This document shows positions 17,557 through 25,743 of a stretch of 64,000 bases of DNA, in pieces. The stretch comes from Labilithrix sp. Lineage in GTDB: Bacteria > Myxococcota_A > Polyangia > Polyangiales > Polyangiaceae. Location of the stretch: contig JAHBWD010000029.1 in the NCBI GenBank assembly GCA_019637175.1, positions 37,338 to 101,337 of the forward strand. Reading direction: 5' to 3'. The position numbers and the translations under genes are program-made. Every line of letters starts with the position of its first letter. Positions within the stretch are counted from its first letter, which is position 1. Under the pieces are notes generated by a model. The model was not told the DNA's origin. It saw nothing but the letters and a program-made list of their open reading frames with translations, and ran no database searches.

Positions 17557-18204
17557 TCAGAACTCGAGGCGAGAGGCGACCATCGTGCTCCACATCCGGA
17601 GCGCGGGGATGTCGCCCTGACCGTGCACCTCGCGGTAGAGCGCGGTCGTCGTCGATTCGAAGGCCATCTGCCAGGCGCGCGTGATCCGGAGCTCGAAGCC
17701 GCCGCCGATCTGCGCCGCGACCTCCATCTCGCGGCGGAAGTGGGGGAGGAGATCGGTGTCGGTGCGCCACTGCCCGAAGCCGACCTGCGCGAACGGCGTG
17801 AAGCGCGCCTGGTTCAACCGAACGCGCGAGAGGACCATGCGCGTCGACGCCGAGAGGCGCATCGCGTCGGCGATCGAGAGTCGATCGCCGGCGACCTTGT
17901 ACGCATTGAACCAGTCGCGCGCGACGAGCGACACGCGCGGCGCGACGCCGAACCACGCGTTGCCCACGTTCTGGACGTTGAGCTCGCCGTGACGCTCGGA
18001 AGGGTGGAGCGCGGCGGCGTTGGTCTCGACGAAGCAGCCCGCCGCCGTGCAGCGCGGCGTGTCGAGGACATCGGTTCCCTTGCGCGCGATGACGTCGAGC
18101 TCCGTGAGCACGCGTCCCCAGTCGGGCGCCGACGGATCTGCGCTCGCGCTCGTGGCGACGGTCGTCGCGAAGAGCGCCGCACCCAGGGCCGCAGTCAGAC
18201 GCAT
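17557..18204 (-). CDS. Exported protein, possible outer-membrane beta-barrel
   Basis: The 215 residues start with a clear signal peptide, MRLTAALGAALFATTVATSASADP. The start at 18204 was chosen because the upstream in-frame extension is unrelated and basic. The mature part has alternating aromatic/hydrophobic strands (WFGVAPRVSLVARDWFNAY, FTPFAQVGFGQWRTDTDL, MEVAAQIGGGFELRI) and ends in a strand with terminal Phe (WSTMVASRLEF). A C-terminal aromatic residue is typical of outer-membrane beta-barrels. Specific function is unknown. It converges with the kinase gene, with 9 bp between stops. Confidence 0.75.
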   Translation of the reverse strand: MRLTAALGAALFATTVATSASADPSAPDWGRVLTELDVIARKGTDVLDTPRCTAAGCFVETNAAALHPSERHGELNVQNVGNAWFGVAPRVSLVARDWFNAYKVAGDRLSIADAMRLSASTRMVLSRVRLNQARFTPFAQVGFGQWRTDTDLLPHFRREMEVAAQIGGGFELRITRAWQMAFESTTTALYREVHGQGDIPALRMWSTMVASRLEF

Positions 18205-18255
18205 TCCCTTAACACCTATCGGGCGGGCGGGAGGTCTGGAAGCATTCGCGCGCAT

Positions 18256-18275
18256 TTCCGTGGGATTCCGTGGGA
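18256..18275. repeat. 10-bp tandem direct repeat upstream of ECF sigma gene
   Basis: TTCCGTGGGA occurs twice head-to-tail in the 277-bp space between the outer-membrane protein gene and the ECF sigma gene. A GGATAAT sequence lies 70 bp further on (18345-18351) and could be a -10 element. Directly repeated 10-bp units can be binding sites on one face of the helix; no regulator can be assigned. The rest of this spacer shows no gene. Confidence 0.4.
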
Positions 18276-18481
18276 GGTCGTGCGTCGGTCTCCGCGCGGC
18301 CGGCCGCAGAACGGGAGCAATCGACGTGCCGTGTAGCTCATGTGGGATAATCCGCGTTTGTCGGGATTTTTGGGCATCTGGCGGCCCAGCGGCCTGAGGC
18401 CGGATGTCCTCGGGTGGGCGGTGCCCGACCCAGGCGCGACGAGCGAAACCCGCGCGTCGCCGCCGCGTAGTGCGACCAGGG

Positions 18482-19111
18482 ATGTTCGCTGCGCCGACCG
18501 AGAGTGATAAGAGCGTCCGCGTGAGCCGCGGGAGCGATCGTGAGCGGCACGGCGCGCTTCTCGACGCCGCGATGGATCGGTACGCCACGGGCGACGACGC
18601 CGCGTTCGAAGAGCTCTACGACGGTCTCGTCCCGCGGCTCGAGGGGTTCTTGCTCCGCCAGACGTCCGACCGCGCGCGCGTCGAGGACGTCGTGCAGAAC
18701 ACGATGCTCCAGATCCATCGTCACCGCGGTCGCTTCATCGCGGGCGCGCAGGTCGTGCCCTGGGCGTTCGCGATCGCGCGGCGGCTGCTCATCGATCAGC
18801 ATCGCCGCGGCGGCCGCGAGGTCCTCTCGCGCGACGACGACGGCGCTTCGGCGCAGCTCCTCGAGGCGATCGACGCGCGCGCGGACGACGTGGCGATCGC
18901 GAAGGAGGTCGCCGCGCGGCTGACCGAAGAGCTCGGGCGCCTCCCCGAGAACCAGCGGGTGGCGTTCGAGCTGATCAAGCAAGACGGGTTGAGCGTCGCC
19001 GAGGCCGCGCAGGTGCTCGGGACGACCGTGGCGGCGGTGAAGCTCCGCGCGCACCGCGCCTACGAGGCGATGCGCGCCGTGCTCGCCGATCTCGACAGGA
19101 AGGACCATTGA
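18482..19111 (+). CDS. ECF-type RNA polymerase sigma factor
   Basis: Alternative sigma factor of about 209 residues. Region 2 is AAFEELYDGLVPRLEGFLLR to VEDVVQNTMLQIHRHRGRF and WAFAIARRLLIDQHRR (core binding and -10 recognition). Region 4 is LPENQRVAFELIKQDGLS, then VAEAAQVLGTTVAAVKLRAHRA (helix-turn-helix for the -35). ATG at 18482 was chosen; a longer frame upstream adds 26 Arg-rich residues unlike the family. The next gene begins 1 bp after the stop and encodes an NrsF-like membrane protein, the likely anti-sigma factor. The pair is therefore probably a one-step envelope or metal-stress switch. Confidence 0.92.
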   Translation: MFAAPTESDKSVRVSRGSDRERHGALLDAAMDRYATGDDAAFEELYDGLVPRLEGFLLRQTSDRARVEDVVQNTMLQIHRHRGRFIAGAQVVPWAFAIARRLLIDQHRRGGREVLSRDDDGASAQLLEAIDARADDVAIAKEVAARLTEELGRLPENQRVAFELIKQDGLSVAEAAQVLGTTVAAVKLRAHRAYEAMRAVLADLDRKDH

Positions 19112-19112
19112 G

Positions 19113-19772
19113 ATGACGACCCACACGAGCGATCTCCGCGCGCGCATCCTCGCCGAGGTGAAGAAGGCGCCGTCGGTCACCCGCGCGACGCAAAGGCGGC
19201 GCGTCGCGCTCGTCTCTGCGATCGGCGCGCTCGCGACGGCCTCGATGTTCTTCGCGATGGGAGGCGTCAAGGCGGGGAGCCGGCCCGCGGAGCTCGTCGC
19301 GTTCACCGCCGGCTTCGGCCTCTTCGCCGCGGCCGTCTTGACGCGGCTCTCTTCGCCTTCGAAGCGCGTGCCCTCGATGCTCGGGCGCCCGCGCTCGGTG
19401 CTCGTCACGGCCACGGTCATCGCGGCGCCGGTGCTCGCGCTCGTCGTCCTCGCGGCGGGGCTCGTCTGGCCTCACGATCCCGCAGACGAGGTCGGCGGGC
19501 GCGTCCACCTCGCGTGCGGGGCCATGACGCTCGCGCAAGGGGCGCTGCCGCTCGTCGCGATGCTCATTCCCAAGCGGGGCACGGATCCGGTGCACCCCGC
19601 GATCACCGGCGCCGCGCTGGGAATGACCGCGGGCGGATGGACCGTGATGATGGCCTACCTCCGGTGTCCGCACCCCGACGGGGCGCACTGCCTGATCGCG
19701 CACGTCCTGCCGACGCTGGTGCTGTCCGCGGTCGGCGCCGCGCTCGGGGCCATTCTCCTGCGCATGAGGTGA
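19113..19772 (+). CDS. NrsF-like (DUF1109) membrane anti-sigma factor
   Basis: A 219-residue membrane protein with about six hydrophobic segments, preceded by a soluble N-terminus of about 30 residues (MTTHTSDLRARILAEVKKAPS). This architecture matches NrsF, the membrane protein that holds an ECF sigma factor inactive in Caulobacter. Its position directly after the ECF gene supports the role. Cys residues occur in a loop (VHLACGAM) and in LRCPHPDGAHCL near the end. Conserved Cys are implicated in NrsF signalling, but whether these correspond is inference. Confidence 0.78.
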   Translation: MTTHTSDLRARILAEVKKAPSVTRATQRRRVALVSAIGALATASMFFAMGGVKAGSRPAELVAFTAGFGLFAAAVLTRLSSPSKRVPSMLGRPRSVLVTATVIAAPVLALVVLAAGLVWPHDPADEVGGRVHLACGAMTLAQGALPLVAMLIPKRGTDPVHPAITGAALGMTAGGWTVMMAYLRCPHPDGAHCLIAHVLPTLVLSAVGAALGAILLRMR

Positions 19773-19805
19773 GAGCGTCGTGGCACAATCGTTCCCTTCG
19801 AGGGA

Positions 19806-21296
19806 ATGAGGCCGCGCATCCTGATGATCTCGTCCGAGGTCGAGTCGCTCGCGCGGACGGGCGGCCTCGGAGACGTCGTCGACGCGCTGTCTCTCGCCCT
19901 CGCCGAGCGCGGCGCGCAGGTCATGGTCGTGACGCCGCTCTACGGCGTCACGCGCCTCCCGCGCGCGACGCACCGCTGGCCCGGCGAGGTCGTCGTGCGA
20001 TGGGGCTGGGGCCCCGCCGACGTGCGCCACGGCGGCGTCGTCGAGCTCGAGACGTCGCGCTTCGACTCGGGCGGGAGCCGCCGCGTGTGCCTGCTCGACG
20101 ATCCTGGGCTCTTCGGCCGCGCCGGCATCTACGGCGACGCGGCGGGCGCGTTCGGCGACAACGATCTCCGCTTCGCGGTGATGTCGCGCGGCGCGCTCGA
20201 GATCGCCGCGCGCGCGTGGGACGGCGGGCCCGACGTCATCCACGCCCACGACTGGCACGCGACGTTCGCCGTGCTCTACGCGAAGCTCGTGATGGGTGAG
20301 CACTGGGCGAACAAACCCGTCGTCTTCACGATCCACAACCTCGCGTTCCAGGGGGTGCTCGACGACGGCGCGCTCGACCGCCTGCACCTGCCGCGCGTCG
20401 CGTACGTTCCCGAGATCCTCCGGCACGAAGGCAACGTGAACCTGATGAAGGGCGCGACGGCGCTCGCGGATCGGATCACCACCGTGAGCCCGACGTACGC
20501 CCGCGAGATCCTGACGCCCGAGTTCGGCTTCGGGCTCGATCTCCACCTGCGCGCGCATCAATCGAAGCTCGTCGGGATCATCAACGGGATCGACGAAACG
20601 CTCTTCGATCCGCGCACCGACGTCGCGCTCGCCGCGCAGTACGATCTCGCCGGCGCCGGGCTCGGCCGCGCCGAGTGCAAAGACACGCTCGCCGCGGAGG
20701 TCGGCCTCGACGCCGGCGCCGGGCCGCTGTTCGGCGCGGTGAGCCGCCTGACGTGGCAGAAGGGGATCGATCTCTTGATCCCGCTCTTGGGCGACATCGT
20801 CGAGCGCGGGGGCCGCGTGCTCCTCGTCGGCCAGGGCGACGCCGACATCGAGGCGGAGCTCGCCGCCGCGGCGAGGCGCTTCCCCGGTCGCGTCGCGGTG
20901 CGCATCGCCTTCGATCCGCCGCTCTCGCGCCGGGTGTACTCGGGCGTCGACTTCTTCTTCGTCCCGTCGCGCTTCGAGCCGTGCGGCCTCACCCAGATGT
21001 ACGCGATGCGCTACGGCGCGATCCCGATCGTGACCGACGTGGGAGGCCTCCACGACACCGTCGAGCCGATCACGTCGGAGCGAGGCACGGGCCGAGGTAC
21101 GGGTACGCGTACGGGTACGGGACTCGTCGCGCCGTGGGCCGACGTCGAGGCGCTGAAGAAGGTGACGCTCGCGGCGTTCGATCTGCACGCCGACGGCCCC
21201 GCCATGGCGGCCGCCCGCGCGTCCGCGATGAGGAAGAGCTTCTCCTGGGCGGCGCCCGCCGCCGACTACGCGGCGCTCTACCGGAGCGTGACTTGA
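19806..21296 (+). CDS. glgA: Glycogen synthase (ADP-glucose type)
   Basis: GT5 family glycosyltransferase that extends alpha-1,4-glucan from ADP-glucose in the cytosol. The 496 residues have the N-terminal signature RTGGLGDVVDALSLALAERG (usually KTGGLGD; Lys is Arg here), VIHAHDWHATF, TIHNLAFQG, VSPTYAREI and INGIDETLFDPRTD. GAVSRLTWQKGIDLL and PSRFEPCGLTQMYAMRYG follow in the C-terminal half. Before the final helix, a short Gly/Thr/Arg repeat (GTGRGTGTRTGTG) lengthens the loop after DTVEPI. The repeat lies in a loop that is variable in the family. The gene stands alone, with no glgB or glgC beside it. The KTGGL Lys contacts ADP-glucose in relatives, so the Arg is worth noting. Confidence 0.95.
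   Translation: MRPRILMISSEVESLARTGGLGDVVDALSLALAERGAQVMVVTPLYGVTRLPRATHRWPGEVVVRWGWGPADVRHGGVVELETSRFDSGGSRRVCLLDDPGLFGRAGIYGDAAGAFGDNDLRFAVMSRGALEIAARAWDGGPDVIHAHDWHATFAVLYAKLVMGEHWANKPVVFTIHNLAFQGVLDDGALDRLHLPRVAYVPEILRHEGNVNLMKGATALADRITTVSPTYAREILTPEFGFGLDLHLRAHQSKLVGIINGIDETLFDPRTDVALAAQYDLAGAGLGRAECKDTLAAEVGLDAGAGPLFGAVSRLTWQKGIDLLIPLLGDIVERGGRVLLVGQGDADIEAELAAAARRFPGRVAVRIAFDPPLSRRVYSGVDFFFVPSRFEPCGLTQMYAMRYGAIPIVTDVGGLHDTVEPITSERGTGRGTGTRTGTGLVAPWADVEALKKVTLAAFDLHADGPAMAAARASAMRKSFSWAAPAADYAALYRSVT
21081..21123 (+). repeat. Short hexamer-like repeat inside glgA
   Basis: The stretch contains ACGGGT-ACGCGT-ACGGGT-ACGGG and a preceding imperfect copy, coding for Gly-Thr/Arg-Thr repeats. 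The reading frame is kept because the unit is six bases. It is a candidate site for in-frame length change between strains. Confidence 0.6.
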
Positions 21297-21323
21297 CCTC
21301 CCGCGCTCGGCTACGCTGAAGGA

Positions 21324-22190
21324 ATGCTGGGCCGTTTCTCGTCGTTGGTCGTCGCAACGGCAGTCGTCGCTTGCGGGGCGCCGGGTCAGGTCTCCTTCGT
21401 GAGCAACGAGCGCCCGTCCGCGCAGGGCGCGCCGCAGGTGGGCCTCTCGCCCGCGGCCGCGCACGCGGAGAATCCGAACGGCGTCAGCCGCGAGCTGCCG
21501 AACGACGATGAGCTCATCGAGCCCGAGCGCCCGGCGGCCGATTCGAAGCAGGAGCGCGCGCTCGTCCACATCCACGGCCCGGGGGGCGTCGTCTGCTCCG
21601 GCGTGGTGCTCGGCCCGCGCATCGTCGCGACGGCGCAGCAGTGCCTCAAGGGCGAGACGAAGGGCGTCACGACGCTCGGCGCGAGCCGCGAGTATCGCGT
21701 GGAGGTCGCGTCGAGCACGCTCACGTGGACCAACCGCATCGCCAAGTTCGTGCTGCTCCCGCAGTGCGACTGGAACGAGCTCGACATCGGCGTGCTCGTC
21801 CTCGCCGAGCCCGCGCAGTACGTGCAGCCGCTCAACATCGTGAGCGCCCCGGGCCCGGGCGCGCGCGTGCAAGCGCTCGGCTACGGCCACTGCGCGGGGC
21901 AGAGCCGCTCGATGAAGGATCGCGTCGGCATCGTCCGCTCGCGCGTCTCCGAGGCGGTCGTCATCGACGTGCCGCTCTGCAGGGGCGACACCGGCGGCCC
22001 GGTGGTCGACGGCCGCGACGGCGACGTCGTCGGCCTCATCTCCCACCGCGACGATCCCGAGGGCTCACCGCTCCGCACGACGACGATCGCGCGCCTCGAC
22101 ACGACGCACGCCCGCGAGCTGCTCGCGCAGGCGAAGCTCCTCGCCGACGGCGCGGAGCCGGCGAAGGTGCAGAACGTGGCCTGTCGCTGA
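21324..22190 (+). CDS. Trypsin-fold lipoprotein with substituted catalytic His and Ser
   Basis: The lipobox VVAC (Cys17) and a 50-residue Pro/Ala linker precede a chymotrypsin-like domain. The fold is recognisable from VVCSGVVLGPRIVATAQQCL (disulfide Cys pair around the His loop), LDIGVLVLAEP (the Asp loop, Asp154) and VPLCRGDTGGPVV (the Ser loop). The catalytic His of T-A-A-H-C is Gln106, and the Ser of G-D-S-G-G-P is Thr223. Peptidase activity is therefore unlikely, although a Thr nucleophile without His cannot be wholly dismissed. A binding role outside the cytoplasm is more probable. It begins 27 bp after glgA. Confidence 0.85.
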   Translation: MLGRFSSLVVATAVVACGAPGQVSFVSNERPSAQGAPQVGLSPAAAHAENPNGVSRELPNDDELIEPERPAADSKQERALVHIHGPGGVVCSGVVLGPRIVATAQQCLKGETKGVTTLGASREYRVEVASSTLTWTNRIAKFVLLPQCDWNELDIGVLVLAEPAQYVQPLNIVSAPGPGARVQALGYGHCAGQSRSMKDRVGIVRSRVSEAVVIDVPLCRGDTGGPVVDGRDGDVVGLISHRDDPEGSPLRTTTIARLDTTHARELLAQAKLLADGAEPAKVQNVACR

Positions 22191-22210
22191 CGCTCCTCTC
22201 CGCGGATGCG

Positions 22211-22267
22211 CTCAGCGCGCGTCTGCGCGTGCGTCCAGCTCAGCGCGCGTCTGCGCGTGCGTCCAGC

Positions 22268-22270
<3 letters not shown>
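22211..22270. repeat. 28-bp tandem repeat, about two copies, at the asnS 3' end
   Basis: CTCAGCGCGCGTCTGCGCGT followed by GCGTCCAG (28 bp) occurs at 22211-22238 and again at 22239-22266, and a third copy begins with CTCA. The array fills the space between the convergent trypsin-like gene and asnS. It runs into the asnS stop codon (TGA complementary to 22268-22270), so the last copy supplies the stop. Confidence 0.85.
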
Positions 22271-23559
<1,289 letters not shown>

Positions 23560-23563
<4 letters not shown>

Positions 23564-24069
23564 GACGTCTTTCCCGGTTGCTGAGGGCCCCCGGGGTTAC
23601 CACGCTTTTGCAAAAGACGCGCGCCCCGCCGCGCCTCGCCCGCTGCCTGCGACGCGCGGACCTCGTCCGTATCGAGCACCAGCGGCGGGACCGCGGTGGG
23701 CTTTCGGTTCGCGTCGATCGCCACGAACGTGACCCGCGCGTCGACGCAAGGCCATCGCCGTCCGGTCGTCGCGTCCTCGCCCTCGACGATGACCTCGATC
23801 TCCATCGACGTGTGGAACGCCGCCGTGACCTTGGCCTCGAGGCGCACCACCTGTCCGATCCGCACCGGCTGCTCGAACCGCAGATCGTCGACGAACGCGG
23901 TGACGGCCATGTTCCCGCAGTGGCGCTGCGCCGAGATCGCCGCGCAGAGATCGATCCACGCCATGATCTGTCCGCCGAAGACGCCGCCGAGCGCGTTGGC
24001 GTGTTGGGGCAGGACGTACTCCGTCATCTGGGTGAGGCTCTGAGACTGAGGGCGAGGCGTCAGCGGCAT
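23560..24069 (-). CDS. Acyl-CoA thioesterase, hotdog fold (YciA/ACOT type)
   Basis: Predicted to hydrolyse acyl-CoA thioesters in the cytosol. Family blocks: LPQHANALGGVFGGQIMAWI (with the catalytic N-A-x-G and G-G-x-x-M-x-W pattern), FVDDLRFEQPVRIGQVVRL and MEIEVIVEGEDATTG. The 169 residues match the YciA/BACH class with one hotdog domain. The start MPLTPRPQ is used; an internal Met 14 residues in is possible. It is the first gene of a coupled pair with asnS. It is divergent from the TetR gene, whose promoter and operator lie in the 83-bp gap. Confidence 0.88.
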
Positions 24070-24103
24070 GGAGAGCCGCGATCGTTAGCGTGCTTGCGGT
24101 CGA

Positions 24104-24131
24104 TTGACAGCCTCCTCGGTCGTGCTACGGA
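24104..24131 (+). promoter_or_regulatory. Candidate promoter of the TetR gene
   Basis: A perfect -35 hexamer TTGACA (24104-24109) is followed, after 16 bp, by TACGGA (24126-24131), a moderate -10 that overlaps the palindromic operator beginning at 24128. Repressor bound to the palindrome would block this promoter, consistent with autoregulation. The -10 match is weak, so the exact start is uncertain. Confidence 0.5.
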
Positions 24132-24147
24132 ATGAATGTTCATTCCG
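24128..24147. promoter_or_regulatory. TetR-type operator 1
   Basis: GGAATGAA-TG-TTCATTCC, a perfect inverted repeat of 8+8 with a 2-bp centre, flanked by C and G to give 20 bp of symmetry (the centre TG is the only asymmetric part). It lies just upstream of the TetR-family start at 24153. The same palindrome recurs at 24772 in front of the SDR gene. Confidence 0.85.
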
Positions 24148-24152
24148 AAACC

Positions 24153-24719
24153 ATGGTCGCCGTCGACAAACGAGAAGCCATTCTGGAGGCAGCCCTCGCG
24201 CTGTTCGCCGAGCGTGGGTTCCACGGCGCGGCGGTGCCCGACATCGCCCAGCGCGCGAGCGTCGGCGCCGGCACGATCTATCGGTATTTCGAGAACAAAG
24301 AGGGCCTCGTGAACGCCCTCTACCAGCAGTACAAGCACGTCCTCGGGCAGACGCTGCTCGGGGGCTTCGATCCGGCGGCTCCTCCGCGCGCGGCCTTCCA
24401 CCACTTCTGGCGCCAGGCCTTCGTTTTCGCGCAGAAGCACCCGCTCGCGTTCCAGTTCCTGGAGCTCCACCACCACGCCCCGTACCTCGACGCCACGAGC
24501 CGGGGGCTCGAAGACCAGCTCCTCGCGATGGCGCACGACTTCATCGCCGCGGCCACGGCCCGTCAGGTCTTCAAAGACGTCCCCCCGCCGGTGCTCCTCG
24601 CGCTCGTGTGGGGCGCTTTTCGGGGGCTCGTCCAGGGCGGGGTCGAGGGGCGTATCGATATGACTGAAAAGGTTATTTCCCAGGCGGAAGAGTGCGTCTG
24701 GGAGGCGATTCGGCGCTAG
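24153..24719 (+). CDS. TetR/AcrR family transcriptional regulator
   Basis: DNA-binding repressor, 188 residues. The N-terminal helix-turn-helix runs REAILEAALALFAERGFHGA, then VPDIAQRASVGAGTIYRYFENKEGL, the classic TetR pattern. The C-terminal ligand domain is His/aromatic-rich around residues 85-110 (FHHFWRQAFVFAQKHPLAF, LELHHHAPYL), so the ligand pocket may be aromatic. The ATG at 24153 was chosen because a possible start 21 bp upstream lies inside the palindromic operator. An identical operator core precedes the next gene, so it probably represses both itself and that SDR gene. Confidence 0.93.
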   Translation: MVAVDKREAILEAALALFAERGFHGAAVPDIAQRASVGAGTIYRYFENKEGLVNALYQQYKHVLGQTLLGGFDPAAPPRAAFHHFWRQAFVFAQKHPLAFQFLELHHHAPYLDATSRGLEDQLLAMAHDFIAAATARQVFKDVPPPVLLALVWGAFRGLVQGGVEGRIDMTEKVISQAEECVWEAIRR

Positions 24720-24771
24720 CTGCCCTCGCGTGAGCCACGGAGGGAAGCCGGCGTCTTCTTGCGACGTAAAG

Positions 24772-24791
24772 CGGAATGAACGTTCATTCCG
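24772..24791. promoter_or_regulatory. TetR-type operator 2, upstream of SDR gene
   Basis: GGAATGAA-CG-TTCATTCC with flanking C and G: a perfect 20-bp palindrome. It differs from operator 1 only in one central base. It sits 22 bp before the SDR start and so could block its transcription. Together the two sites define the local regulon of the TetR-family gene between them. Confidence 0.87.
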
Positions 24792-24813
24792 AATCATCAG
24801 TGAAGGAAATCGA

Positions 24814-25713
24814 ATGAAGACCATCCTCATCACGGGCGCGACGGCAGGGATCGGCAGGCACGCGGCGCTCGATCTGGCTCGCAAGGGGCACCACGTGATC
24901 GCCACCGGTCGTCGCAAGGCCGCCCTCGACACGCTGGCGAAAGAAGCCGGATCCCTCGCGGGGCGGCTCGACGTCGTCGTCCTCGACGTGACGAGCGAGA
25001 GCTCGATCGCCGCCGCCGTCTCGGCCGTCGACGCGCTCACCGACGGCTACGGCCTCGACGTCCTCGTCAACAACGCCGGCTACGGTCAGATGGGGCCGAT
25101 CGAAGAGGTGAGCGACGCGGTCGTCCGCAGGCAGTTCGACACCAACGTGTTCGGGCTCCTCGCCATGACGCGCGCGTTCCTCCCGAAGATGCGCGAGCGC
25201 GGCCGCGGGCGCGTCGTCAACGTCGGCAGCATCGGCGGGCGCGTCACGTTCCCGCTCATGGGCATCTACAACGCGACGAAGTACGCGCTCGAGTCGATCT
25301 CCGACGCGCTCCGCAACGAGGTGAAGCCCTTCGGCGTCGACGTCAGCATCGTCGAGCCCGGTCCCATCGCCACGGAGTTCAACGATCGCGCGATGGAGAC
25401 GATCGACGTCGTCGACGGATCGCCCTACGCGCCCGTCGTCGCCGCGGCCGACGACTTCCGCAAGCAGTTCGAGTCGAACGCCTCGGGTCCCGAGGTCACG
25501 ACGCGCGCGATCGTCCACGCGAGCCTCGCGCGCCGCCCGCGCGTTCGCTACGTCGCGCCGGGCTACCTCGCGCTGATGTTCTTCTTCCTCGCGATCCTGC
25601 CGACGCGCCTCGTCGACGCGGTCATGCGCCGCGTCTCCGGTCTCACCGCGAAGAACCTCGCGCGCGAGACGTCTTCGACGCCGGTGTCGCGCAAGATCGC
25701 GAAGGCCGCCTGA
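24814..25713 (+). CDS. Short-chain dehydrogenase/reductase (classical SDR)
   Basis: NAD(P)-dependent oxidoreductase. The 299 residues include ILITGATAGIGRHAALDLAR (T-G-x3-G-I-G cofactor motif), DVLVNNAGYGQ (N-N-A-G), VVNVGSIGG (catalytic Ser) and YNATKYALE (catalytic Tyr and Lys, Y-x3-K). The catalytic set is complete. A hydrophobic segment near 250-270 (GYLALMFFFLAILPTRLV) suggests membrane association. ATG at 24814 has a GAAGGAA ribosome site 8 bp upstream; a longer frame from 24730 would run across the operator. Control by the preceding TetR-family repressor is inferred from the shared palindrome. The substrate is unknown; lipid-like aldehydes or ketones are plausible for this type. Confidence 0.92.
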   Translation: MKTILITGATAGIGRHAALDLARKGHHVIATGRRKAALDTLAKEAGSLAGRLDVVVLDVTSESSIAAAVSAVDALTDGYGLDVLVNNAGYGQMGPIEEVSDAVVRRQFDTNVFGLLAMTRAFLPKMRERGRGRVVNVGSIGGRVTFPLMGIYNATKYALESISDALRNEVKPFGVDVSIVEPGPIATEFNDRAMETIDVVDGSPYAPVVAAADDFRKQFESNASGPEVTTRAIVHASLARRPRVRYVAPGYLALMFFFLAILPTRLVDAVMRRVSGLTAKNLARETSSTPVSRKIAKAA

Positions 25714-25743
25714 GCGCGGTCGAGGTCGTCCTCAGGCCTCGCG

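Noticed and set aside
18975..22046. Long minus-strand open frame opposite sigma, NrsF-like, glgA and trypsin-like genes
   Set aside because: The plus-strand genes have family motifs throughout; the minus-strand product is compositionally biased.
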